Of a DNA stretch of 56,545 nt, positions 17,551 through 25,900 are shown in pieces. Origin of the DNA: Bacteroidales bacterium (GTDB lineage: Bacteria > Bacteroidota > Bacteroidia > Bacteroidales > UBA12170); the NCBI GenBank assembly GCA_021157585.1, contig JAGGWH010000057.1:1-56545 (forward strand). Direction: 5' to 3'. Both the position numbers and the translations under genes were made by a program. The number at the start of each line of letters is the position of its first letter. Within the stretch, counting starts at the first letter, position 1. The notes under the pieces were generated by a model. The model had not been told where the DNA came from and searched no databases. It saw only the letters and a list, made by a program, of their open reading frames with translations.

Positions 17551-18918
17551 CTACTCTGTACTGTTCAAAATATCTTCAGCTAAAGCTTTATAATTCATAC
17601 CTCCAAAATTTCCCGAACTCATCAAAAGCAAGTTCATTTTAGACCATTCTTGGGTTAATAAAAATTCTTGAAGCTGAGAAGCATCTGTAAATACCATTAA
17701 ATTGTCATTATCAAAAGCTTGCTTTACTTCATCTGCAGAAATTGAAGGTAGCTTTTTATGTTCCAAAGTATGTGGATTAAAATAAACTATAGGGATATCG
17801 GCTTTATCCATAGTGCCGGCATATTGCGAAAGAAAAGCTTTATTTAAACTGCTAAAAGTGTGCAATTCCATACAAGCCAATAATTTACAATCACCAAACT
17901 GTTCTTTTACAGCAGATGTAGTTGCCTTTAATTTAGATGGAGAATGAGCAAAATCTTTATAAATAACCGTATTCTTATTCTTTCCAATAAGCTCTAAGCG
18001 ATTAGATGTGCCGGCAAAAGAAGTTATTGCATTAAAAAAATCAGTAGGATCTACTCCCAAAGCCTGACAAACATAACGTGCACCATTAATATTCTGTAAA
18101 TTATGCTTTCCAAAGACCTGTAATTCATATCGCTTAGCCTCATAAATAATAAATGTTTTGCCTTCTTTTATAATTGAATCACATTCGTGATAAGCAAACG
18201 CATTTATATCTTTCCTCCTATTTTTTGCAAGTTCAACCACATTTTTATCGCTCGAAGAGAATACTAATGTTCCATCTTTTTCTATTAAACTTATAAATAT
18301 TGCAAACTGTTCTTTATAATTCTCAAAAGTTGGAAAAACATTCATATGATCCCAAGCAATTCCACTCAACAATGCAATATTAGGCTTATAGAGATGAAAT
18401 TTGGGCCTACGATCAATAGGCGAACTCAAATACTCATCTCCTTCTAACACCATTATCTTAGATTCATCAGACAACTTAACCATAACTTCAAAACCATCTA
18501 ATTTAGAGCCAACCATATAATCGGGCGAATAGCCCAATTCTTCTAACACATGCAATACCATAGCAGTAATGGTAGTTTTTCCGTGACTGCCACCTATAAC
18601 CACTCTAATTTTATTTTTTGATTGCTCATACAAATATTCAGGATAAGAATAAATAGGTAAGCTTAATTCTTTAGCCCTTAAAAGTTCAGGGTTATCTGCC
18701 CTTGCGTGCATCCCTAGAATTACGGCGTCTGTATTTACAGATAGTTTTTCAGGAAACCATCCAAATGATTTTGGCAATAAACCATATTTATCCAAACGAG
18801 ATTTTGAAGGTTCAAAAATCTCATCATCGGAACCGGTAACTATATTTCCCTTTAAATGCAGAGCTATAGCTAAATTATGCATTGCCGCTCCACCTATGGC
18901 AATAAAATGAATTTGCAT
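17551..18918 (-). CDS. mpl: UDP-MurNAc:L-alanyl-gamma-D-glutamyl-meso-DAP ligase-like Mur ligase (Mpl)
   Basis: 455 residues. The Mur ligase order is complete: Rossmann start MQIHFIAIGGAAMHNLAIAL, ATP loop GGSHGKTT (109-115), LEGDEYLSS, HNLQNINGA and DFAHSPSKL. The opening IAIGGxAMxNLA and ILGMHARADNPEL point to Mpl, the peptidoglycan-recycling ligase that rejoins the tripeptide to UDP-MurNAc, rather than MurC (IHFVGIGGxGMSG). It is cytoplasmic. The start ATG 18918 is supported by the Rossmann strand beginning at residue 2. TAACTTCG (18948-18941) is a likely -7 variant. The gene is monocistronic. Confidence 0.9.
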   Translation of the reverse strand: MQIHFIAIGGAAMHNLAIALHLKGNIVTGSDDEIFEPSKSRLDKYGLLPKSFGWFPEKLSVNTDAVILGMHARADNPELLRAKELSLPIYSYPEYLYEQSKNKIRVVIGGSHGKTTITAMVLHVLEELGYSPDYMVGSKLDGFEVMVKLSDESKIMVLEGDEYLSSPIDRRPKFHLYKPNIALLSGIAWDHMNVFPTFENYKEQFAIFISLIEKDGTLVFSSSDKNVVELAKNRRKDINAFAYHECDSIIKEGKTFIIYEAKRYELQVFGKHNLQNINGARYVCQALGVDPTDFFNAITSFAGTSNRLELIGKNKNTVIYKDFAHSPSKLKATTSAVKEQFGDCKLLACMELHTFSSLNKAFLSQYAGTMDKADIPIVYFNPHTLEHKKLPSISADEVKQAFDNDNLMVFTDASQLQEFLLTQEWSKMNLLLMSSGNFGGMNYKALAEDILNSTE

Positions 18919-19030
18919 CAGACTTTGATTTTGTTTTAAGCGAAGTTATATAGATATAAAACCGTAAATTAGTAAAAAACCTAATTTTGTTAACAGGGAA
19001 TTTTTAATTAAATCAAGCTTTAAAAAATTA

Positions 19031-19066
19031 CAAAAAAAGTCCCATCTCGCAAATGCAAGATGGGAC
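19031..19066 (-). terminator. Intrinsic terminator of rpsA
   Basis: GTCCCATCT (19039-19047) and AGATGGGAC (19058-19066) form a perfect 9-bp stem with a 10-base loop; on the minus strand it is followed by TTTTTTTG. Confidence 0.92.
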
Positions 19067-19093
19067 CCGTAGAATATTAATCGGAAAAAAGAA

Positions 19094-21088
19094 TTACTTC
19101 TTCTTTTCTGATTTTTCCATTGCTGTTTTTAATGCACTTAATTCTCCTGCAATATCTCCAAGAGTTGTGCTCTCGTTGCTTTCGTTAACTTTTTTAACAG
19201 CTGAGCGCTTAGACTTGGTAGAAGATTTTCTGGAAGGAGTATCGGTTTTCTCAGTTTTTTCATCTTTCCAAGTGAAAGTATGAGAAAGAATGATTTTTTT
19301 ATTCTCTTTCGAAAATTCGATAACTTTAAAATCAAGAACATCATCAACTTTTAAGTTGCTGTTATCTTCTTTCTTAGCGTGACGAGATGGAGCGAAGCCT
19401 TCAACACCGTATGGTAATGCAACTACAGCACCTTTATCATTAGCACTAATAACAGTACCTTTTTGAATAGAATTAATTTCGAATACAGTCTCAAATACAT
19501 CCCAAGGGTTTTCTTCTAATTGCTTATGGCCTAAAGAAAGTCTTCTGTTTTCTTCGTCAACATCCATAACAACTACTTCTAAAGTTTCTCCAATCTTAGT
19601 AAATTCTGCAGGATGCTTAATTTTCTTCGACCAGCTTAAATCAGAAATATGAATTAAACCATCAACTCCTTCTTCTAATTCAACAAAGATTCCAAAGTTT
19701 GTGAAGTTACGTACTGTAGCTTTATGCTTAGAGTTAACAGGATATCTTTTCTTAATATCAGTCCAAGGATCAGGAATTAATTGTTTCATTCCTAAGGACA
19801 TTTTACGCTCTTCGCGATCTAAAGTAATAATAACAGCTTCTACTTCATCATTAATTTTAACAAAGTCGTGAGCAGTTCTTAGATGCTGTGACCAACTCAT
19901 TTCAGATACATGAATCAAACCCTCAACACCTGGTTGAATTTCAACAAATGCACCGTAATCGGCAATAACAACAACTTTACCTTTAATCTTATCACCAACT
20001 TTTAATTCTGTATCTAAAGCATCCCAAGGATGAGGAGTTAATTGTTTCAATCCTAATGCAATACGTTTCTTATTCTCATCGAAATCAAGAATAACAACAT
20101 TAATCTTTTCATCTAATTTAACAACTTCTTCAGGATGATTAATTCTACCCCAGCTTAAGTCAGTAATATGAACTAAACCATCAACACCACCTAAATCGAT
20201 GAATACACCGTAAGAAGTAATATTCTTAACGATACCTTCAAGTACTTGACCTTTTTCAAGTTTAGCAATAATTTCAGCTTTTTGTGCTTCTAATTCATCC
20301 TCGATAAGAGCTTTATGAGAAACAACAACATTTTTAAATTCGTGGTTGATTTTCACAACTTTGAATTCCATATTTTTACCTACGTAAATATCGTAATCAC
20401 GAATAGGTTTAACATCGATTTGAGAACCAGGTAAGAAAGACTCTATTCCAAATACATCTGCAATTAAACCACCTTTTGTACGACTCTTAACAAAACCTGT
20501 AATGATTTCGTCATTATCGTAAGCTGCGTTTACTCTATCCCAAGAACGTAGTGTACGTGCTTTTTTGTGAGAAAGAATTAACTGTCCACTAAGGTCTTCC
20601 TGACTTTCAACATATACTTCTATAGTATCACCAACTTTTAAATCTGTTTTATATCTCAATTCAGATAAAGAAATAACACCATCAGATTTAAAGCCAATGT
20701 TAACAATTACTTCACGATTATTTTTACCAACAACAATACCATCAATTACCTCATGCTCATTTACTGATTTTAAAGTCTCAGTATAAGCACTTTCTAATTT
20801 TTCGCGTTCTGCTTTAGTATAAACTTCTTGTTTTTTTCCAAAAGAATCCCAGTCAAATTCTTCTTCAACTTTTTCTTCTTTTGTTTCAGAAACAACTTCC
20901 TCTTTAACTTCTGCTGCAACTTCTTCTTTAGTTTCGACTTTAACTTCTTCTTTAGTTTCAGCCTTAACTTCTTCTTTGGTTTCAGCCTTAACTTCTTCTG
21001 TAGCCTCAGTTGCTTCAGCTTTTGTTACTTCCTGATTTTCAGCAACATTCTCTGCTGTTTCTTCAACTTTTTTTTGTTCTTCACTCAT
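19094..21088 (-). CDS. rpsA: 30S ribosomal protein S1 with acidic repeat N-terminus
   Basis: 664 residues from ATG 21088 (MSEEQKKVEET). Residues 1 to about 95 are a Glu/Lys/Val/Thr low-complexity tail with tandem ETKEEVKA-type units. Then follow S1 (OB-fold) domains; six can be counted from their G-x-V and DGLVHISDLSW-type motifs (GLVHITDLSWGRI, GLIHVSEMSWSQH, GLIHISDLSWSKK). A Lys/Ser-rich C-terminal tail (SRKSSTKSKRSAVKK) ends the protein. It binds mRNA on the 30S subunit, important here since no Shine-Dalgarno sequences are seen. An upstream extension to 21154 lies within the leader and is not used. A strong promoter gives a leader of about 100 bases, and a perfect terminator follows. Confidence 0.95.
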   Translation of the reverse strand: MSEEQKKVEETAENVAENQEVTKAEATEATEEVKAETKEEVKAETKEEVKVETKEEVAAEVKEEVVSETKEEKVEEEFDWDSFGKKQEVYTKAEREKLESAYTETLKSVNEHEVIDGIVVGKNNREVIVNIGFKSDGVISLSELRYKTDLKVGDTIEVYVESQEDLSGQLILSHKKARTLRSWDRVNAAYDNDEIITGFVKSRTKGGLIADVFGIESFLPGSQIDVKPIRDYDIYVGKNMEFKVVKINHEFKNVVVSHKALIEDELEAQKAEIIAKLEKGQVLEGIVKNITSYGVFIDLGGVDGLVHITDLSWGRINHPEEVVKLDEKINVVILDFDENKKRIALGLKQLTPHPWDALDTELKVGDKIKGKVVVIADYGAFVEIQPGVEGLIHVSEMSWSQHLRTAHDFVKINDEVEAVIITLDREERKMSLGMKQLIPDPWTDIKKRYPVNSKHKATVRNFTNFGIFVELEEGVDGLIHISDLSWSKKIKHPAEFTKIGETLEVVVMDVDEENRRLSLGHKQLEENPWDVFETVFEINSIQKGTVISANDKGAVVALPYGVEGFAPSRHAKKEDNSNLKVDDVLDFKVIEFSKENKKIILSHTFTWKDEKTEKTDTPSRKSSTKSKRSAVKKVNESNESTTLGDIAGELSALKTAMEKSEKKK
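20918..21001. repeat. 24-bp tandem repeat inside rpsA
   Basis: Three full 24-base units starting at 20918, 20942 and 20966 (each AACTTCTTCTTT on the plus strand, then GTTTC), plus a half unit from 20990. They encode the ETKEEVKA-type repeats of the S1 N-terminus. Differences between units are single bases. Such in-frame repeats can change copy number without breaking the frame. Confidence 0.9.
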
Positions 21089-21198
21089 ATGTGATTTTAT
21101 GTCTATCGACACACTGTGGTTAATGTCCTTGTCCCAATTACACAAACTCACCAACCGGGTTAATAATCAATTAATTAAACTTTTTTCTAATCGGGCTG

Positions 21199-21229
21199 CA
21201 AAAGTAAATATTTTTTATTGATTTAACAA
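21199..21229 (-). promoter_or_regulatory. Promoter of rpsA
   Basis: Minus strand: TTG (21229-21227), 20 bases, TACTTTTG (21206-21199). This is an excellent match to the Bacteroidota -33/-7 consensus. Predicted start is near 21192, leaving a leader of about 100 bases, long enough for autoregulation by S1. Confidence 0.8.
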
Positions 21230-21422
21230 CCAATAATAAGTGTTTTTTGAAATTCCAAATCAATTGATTTTCAACGCAATTACAAAGTGAAAATTGAGAT
21301 TTATATTAAAAATGATAATGTATTTATTTGATACGACTACACACTAACAATGTCTACTTTAAAAATCCACTTTTCACTAATTTTTTATCCCTCTAATAAT
21401 TTAACTAATAATAAAATTAATG

Positions 21423-21430
21423 TACATTTG
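21423..21430 (+). promoter_or_regulatory. -7 box of the thioesterase gene
   Basis: TACATTTG lies 15 bases before ATG 21446, so transcription should start about nine bases before the codon. This decides the start in favour of 21446 over 21350. Confidence 0.6.
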
Positions 21431-21445
21431 ACCAAAAATTATAAG

Positions 21446-21862
21446 ATGCTTGATTTTACTACAACCCTACGTGTACGCTATTCCGAAGTTGATCCATCGG
21501 GATTTGTATATAACGGACATTATGCTACTTTTTACGAAGTTGGAAGAACAGCTGCCATAAAACAAATGGGATTAAGCTATAAAGAAGTTGAAGAAAGAGG
21601 TGTTGTTATGCCATTGATTTATCAAAATATGCGCTTCTACTCCCCTGCTTTTTACGATGATTTACTAACTATTAAGGTGATTATCAAAGAAATGCCCAAA
21701 GCCAGAATCACATTTTTTTATGAAATATATAACGAAGCCGGGGAAAAAATAAATACCGGAGAAAACGCTTTAGCTTTTATAGATAAAGAAACGTATCGCC
21801 CATTACGTGCTCCCGCTTGGTTTGTTGAACTTTTTCAAAAGGAATTAGACAAAAGAGGCTAA
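21446..21862 (+). CDS. Hot-dog fold acyl-CoA thioesterase, YbgC/4HBT family
   Basis: 138 residues from ATG 21446. The YbgC-type start is clear: LRVRYSEVDPSGFVYNGHYATFYEVGRTAAIKQMG, with the catalytic-type Asp in SEVDPSG and the central helix HYATFYEVGR. The VMPLIYQNMRFYSPAFYDD strand matches the family. These enzymes hydrolyse short acyl-CoA or 4-hydroxybenzoyl-CoA and, in proteobacteria, accompany Tol-Pal; no tol genes are nearby. It is cytoplasmic. The upstream Met at 21350 would add 32 residues unlike the family and lies ahead of the promoter. The stop overlaps the convergent methyltransferase stop by four bases. Confidence 0.88.
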   Translation: MLDFTTTLRVRYSEVDPSGFVYNGHYATFYEVGRTAAIKQMGLSYKEVEERGVVMPLIYQNMRFYSPAFYDDLLTIKVIIKEMPKARITFFYEIYNEAGEKINTGENALAFIDKETYRPLRAPAWFVELFQKELDKRG

Positions 21863-22482
21863 GTCTGCTTTTCTGCAATATAAATCCCCACCCCCGATTT
21901 TGTTGATATTTTTTTTGCATTACCAAAATGCAATTCCAATTCTTTACAAAAGTTTTGCTTAAAGAATTTATAATCACTTCGTTCCATAAACTCCAAAAGG
22001 CGTACAAATAGTGGTGTTTCTCCAATAAAATCATGAATAACAATATGCTTACGCGATACTCTATACATTTCGCGCAACATATTAGCTCTCTTGTCTTCTT
22101 TTACACCATGCAGCACAAAAGATGCAGTAACAATATCGAAGGAATTGTCGGCAAATTGCTCTAAATTCTCGGCATCACCCTGAAGAAATTCCATATTTGG
22201 ATAATTATTTTTTGCTTGATTTAACATTTTACCGGCAAAATCAACACCAACGACCTTAGATGCACCTCTACTTTTAAAATTAGCTGCCCAAGCTCCTGTT
22301 CCTGTACCAAGATCCATCACATCTTTTCCTTCGACAGAAATATAGTTTTCTAAAATATCAATAGAGCTTTCGAAATTGCGCTCCACAGAAGTACCCAACA
22401 TACCATATATTGGAGCTATAAAATTAAAGATAAACCTTGCTCGTTTATCCGGATCACTTGAAAAGTAATGTTGTAATCCCAT
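21859..22482 (-). CDS. Class I SAM-dependent methyltransferase (UbiE/Methyltransf_11-like)
   Basis: 207 residues. Motif I VMDLGTGTGAWAANF, the acidic end of strand 2 (VVGVDFAGKML), motif II-like LQGDAENLEQFADNSFDIVTASFVLHGV, and post-motif strands are all present. The N-terminal FIFNFIAPIYGMLG resembles the ubiquinone/menaquinone methyltransferase group, but the C-terminus is short, so the substrate is open. It lies six bases downstream of the DUF1543 gene and shares its promoter. The last bases overlap the thioesterase stop. Confidence 0.85.
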   Translation of the reverse strand: MGLQHYFSSDPDKRARFIFNFIAPIYGMLGTSVERNFESSIDILENYISVEGKDVMDLGTGTGAWAANFKSRGASKVVGVDFAGKMLNQAKNNYPNMEFLQGDAENLEQFADNSFDIVTASFVLHGVKEDKRANMLREMYRVSRKHIVIHDFIGETPLFVRLLEFMERSDYKFFKQNFCKELELHFGNAKKISTKSGVGIYIAEKQT

Positions 22483-22488
22483 ATAATT

Positions 22489-22746
22489 TTAAATTGAGTA
22501 TTGATTATTTATCTCCGATTTATCATCGGCATTATCACTTCTTTCTATTTTAATCTGATACCCATCTACTATCCTAATATGCTGAGTTCCATCTACATGA
22601 ATACTTTCAGCTTCCGGCCATTTTAATTTGGCTGATTTTCTGGCATCCTTCTCATTCTCAGCAACTACAAAAATCAATTGATGATCTTCCATCAGGTTCT
22701 CTTCTCTAATTTTACCACCTAACAAAACAGCATAAAGTTTTTTCAT
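22489..22746 (-). CDS. DUF1543-like small protein
   Basis: 85 residues from ATG 22746: MKKLYAVLLGGKIREENLME, then HQLIFVVAENEKDARKSAKLKWPEAESIHVDGTQHIRIVDGYQI. The VLLGG start, the two-sided xWPEA and the VDGYxI end match DUF1543. No function is known. The upstream frame (to 22824) would begin before the predicted transcript start at about 22767 and adds a false hydrophobic segment. It is the first gene of a two-gene operon with the methyltransferase. Confidence 0.8.
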   Translation of the reverse strand: MKKLYAVLLGGKIREENLMEDHQLIFVVAENEKDARKSAKLKWPEAESIHVDGTQHIRIVDGYQIKIERSDNADDKSEINNQYSI

Positions 22747-22773
22747 TATAAAATAATTAAAAAATATTAGCGA

Positions 22774-22802
22774 CAAAAATAGACAAATTAATGAATTCAT
22801 TA
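22774..22802 (-). promoter_or_regulatory. -7 box and 14-bp palindrome upstream of the DUF1543 operon
   Basis: Minus strand TATTTTTG (22781-22774) in the context TCTATTTTTGTC, identical to the context of the dnaE -7 box. The perfect palindrome TAATGAATTCATTA (22789-22802) sits just upstream, between the -7 box and a possible -33 TTG, where a repressor would act. Confidence 0.55.
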
Positions 22803-22949
22803 TCAACATCAACAATACAAGCATTATTGAAATTTGAGTTTCACAGAAAAACCTCCTCTTGATATTTCATCACAAAAATTCCATCAATAACAACAAAAAC
22901 AACTTCCTATTAACTTATTAACATCGTCCAAAGAATTATTCTTTTTATC

Positions 22950-22957
22950 TATTTTTG
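22950..22957 (+). promoter_or_regulatory. -7 box of dnaE
   Basis: TATTTTTG in the context TCTATTTTTGTC ends 26 bases before the dnaE ATG at 22984. No clear -33 TTG. Confidence 0.55.
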
Positions 22958-22983
22958 TCTACTCATTTAATCCAAAAAAACCT

Positions 22984-25900
22984 ATGTTTTTAATTTTCGA
23001 TACCGAAACTACAGGACTTCCCAAGAACTATAAAGCAAGTTATAAAGACACCGACAATTGGCCACGTATGGTACAAATATCCTGGCAATTACATGATGTT
23101 AGAGGGAAGCTTATCGAAGTTAAAAATTTCATTATTAAACCCGAAAATTACGAAATACCCTATGCTGTTGTAAAAGTTCATGGTATTACAACAGAGCGTG
23201 CAGAAAAGCAGGGTGTTGCTTTAGATTTTGTTTTAAAAGAGTTTAATAAAGCCCTTGAACAATGCATATATATAGTTGGACATAATGTAGATTTTGACAT
23301 TAATGTTTTAGGTGCAGAATTTGTAAGAAAAAAAATAAATACAGAGCTTCACCGCAGGAAATCTCTTGATACAAAGGATGATTCAACAGAATATTGTGCT
23401 CTACCAGGTGGTCGTGGTGGTGGATTTAAGTGGCCAAAATTAGAAGAATTACACGAAAAACTCTTTGGAGATAAGTTTAGTGGGGCACACAATGCTGCCG
23501 CAGATGTAGAAGCAACAGCACGTTGTTTTCTGGAGCTAATTCGTTTGCAAGTTATTCCAAAAGAAAAAATTGGATTTGAAGATGAAGAGTTAAATACATT
23601 TAAAACACATAATCCAAAACCGATTAAAGCTATTGGCCTCAATACCAAGCCTTATAATCCCCAAGATCTTAAAGATAGTGATACTAAAACAAAACAAGAA
23701 GATAGTATTCCAAGAGAGAATCTGAGGAATTTTCAAAGCATAGAGCAGCCTCTCAATTACACTTTCACTCATTTACATGTACATACTCAGTATTCTATAT
23801 TAGACGGTGCAACAAATATAGATTTACTAGCAAAAAAGGCCAAAGCCGATAATATGGAAGCAGTTGCAATAACTGACCATGGCAATATGTTCGGGGTTAA
23901 ACAGTTTCACAAAACAATGACTAAAATAGGCATCAAACCCATTCTTGGGTGCGAAGCTTATGTTGCTCACAGAGGGAGAGCAAAAAAGGAAGGAAAACAA
24001 GATGCCTCAGGCTGGCATTTAATATTATTAGCTAAAAACGAAATTGGTTATCATAACCTGATGAAAATGGTTTCTCTAGCTTGGTTAGAAGGGCAATATT
24101 ATAAGCCAAGAATTGATAAGGAGTTAATCGAAAAATATCATGAAGGAATAATTGCTACTTCTGCTTGTTTAGGTGGAGAAATTTCTCAAAAGCTTATGAA
24201 TAGCAGCTTTGAAGAAGCTGAAAAAGCAGCTTTGTGGTATAAAAGTATTTTCGGTGATGATTTCTATCTTGAAATTATGCGACATAAGAGTAAGAATACC
24301 GAAATAAATGAGAAAGTTTATAATGACCAAGTATTTGTTAATCATAAAATTGTAGAAATAGGGCAAAAGAATAATATAAAAATTATTGCCACCAATGATG
24401 TTCACTTCCTAAATGAAGAAGATGCAGAAGCTCAAGACAGATTATTATGTATTAGCACGGGAAAATACCTGAGTGATAAAAATAGAATGAAATATACAGG
24501 GCAAGAATGGTTTAAAACTCAAGATGAAATGAAAGCCCTTTTCTCTGATTTCCCGGAAGCCTTAGCTAATACAAAGGAAATTGTTGACAAAGTAGAATAT
24601 TACGATCTCAACAAAAAACCCATTATGCCCGATTTTAAATTACCGGATGATTTTAATGATGAAAATGAATATCTGCGACATATTGTTTATGAAGGAGCTT
24701 ATTTACGTTGGGGAAAAGATTTAAAACCGGAAATAATTGAGCGTCTTGATTTTGAGTTAAGCACCATAAAAAAAATGGGATTCCCGGGTTACTTTTTAAT
24801 TGTTTGGGATTTCCTAAAAGCTGCCAGAGATATGGGAGTAATAGTAGGTCCCGGACGTGGATCAGCAGCCGGATCAGCAGTAGCATATTCACTCAGAATT
24901 ACAGAAATAGACCCTCTAAAATATAACCTTCTTTTCGAACGGTTTTTAAATCCTGATCGTATCTCTATGCCCGATATTGATATTGATTTTGATGATGAAG
25001 GACGATCAAAAATATTAAAATGGGTAGTTGATAAATATGGCGAAAAAAGAGTTGCCCATATTGTTACCATTGGTACTATGGCAGCCAAATCGTCTATACG
25101 AGATGTAGCAAGAGTTCAACAATACCCCCTATCAGAAACCGACAAAATAGCTAAACTTATTCCCGAACGACCGGGAGTAAATCTTAAAGATGCTTTTAAA
25201 GAAGTTAAAGAATTACGTACTATAAAAGAGTCGGAAACAGATGCTGCCAAAGTTCTAAAATATGCCGAAAAACTTGAAGGTTCTGTTCGGAATACAGGCA
25301 CTCACGCTTGCGGTATAATTATTGGAAAAGATGATCTTGAAAACTACATTCCCATAAGTACCGCAAAAGATTCGGAACTAACATATGTAACGCAGTACGA
25401 TGGAAAACATGTAGAAGATATTGGACTGTTGAAAATGGATTTTTTGGGATTAAAAACCTTATCCATTATTAAAAATGCAATCGAAAATATTAAACTGTCT
25501 AAAGGTATTGATGTAGATATCAATAATGTTGACTTAGAGGATACTAAAACCTACGAATTATATTCAAACGGAGAAACAACCGGCTTATTTCAGTTTGAAT
25601 CTGACGGGATGAAAAAGCATTTAAAAGAACTCAAACCCAATAAGTTTGAAGACTTGATAGCTATGAATGCGCTTTACCGTCCCGGACCAATGGAATATAT
25701 CCCACAATTTACAAAGAGGAAAAATGGTATAGAAGAAATAAAGTATGACTTGCCAATGATGCAAGAATATCTTGAAGAAACATACGGTATTACTGTTTAT
25801 CAAGAACAGGTTATGCTTCTTTCCAGAAAATTAGCCGGTTTTACACGTGGTCAGTCCGACTCTTTAAGAAAAGCAATGGGAAAGAAAATAAAGTCGATGA

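Larger units (their letters stand above)
21089..21445. other. Divergent region: rpsA leader and promoters of rpsA and the thioesterase
   Basis: This 357-base stretch holds the rpsA leader (about 21089-21192), the rpsA promoter, a 14-base palindrome AAATCAATTGATTT (21257-21270), and the thioesterase -7 box at 21423-21430. In-frame Met codons upstream of both genes (21154 and 21350) fall before the predicted transcript starts or lack family similarity, so they are not coding. No other gene is seen. Confidence 0.6.

Noticed and set aside
20828-21094. Phe-rich plus-strand ORF opposite rpsA
   Set aside because: It is the mirror of the Glu/Lys repeat coding region; composition alone produces it.
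21089-21154. N-terminal extension of ribosomal protein S1 to 21154
   Set aside because: It lies within the leader, has no S1-like residues, and MSEEQ at 21088 is a natural start.
21257-21270. Palindrome AAATCAATTGATTT upstream of rpsA
   Set aside because: It is AT-rich and short, lies about 30 bases beyond the -33 element and has no second copy nearby; not enough for an operator call.
21350-21445. Longer thioesterase reading from 21350
   Set aside because: It precedes the predicted transcript start (-7 box 21423-21430) and adds residues foreign to the YbgC family.
22747-22824. Hydrophobic N-terminal extension of the DUF1543 protein
   Set aside because: It lies upstream of the -7 box-based transcript start; the family begins at MKKLYAVLLGG.
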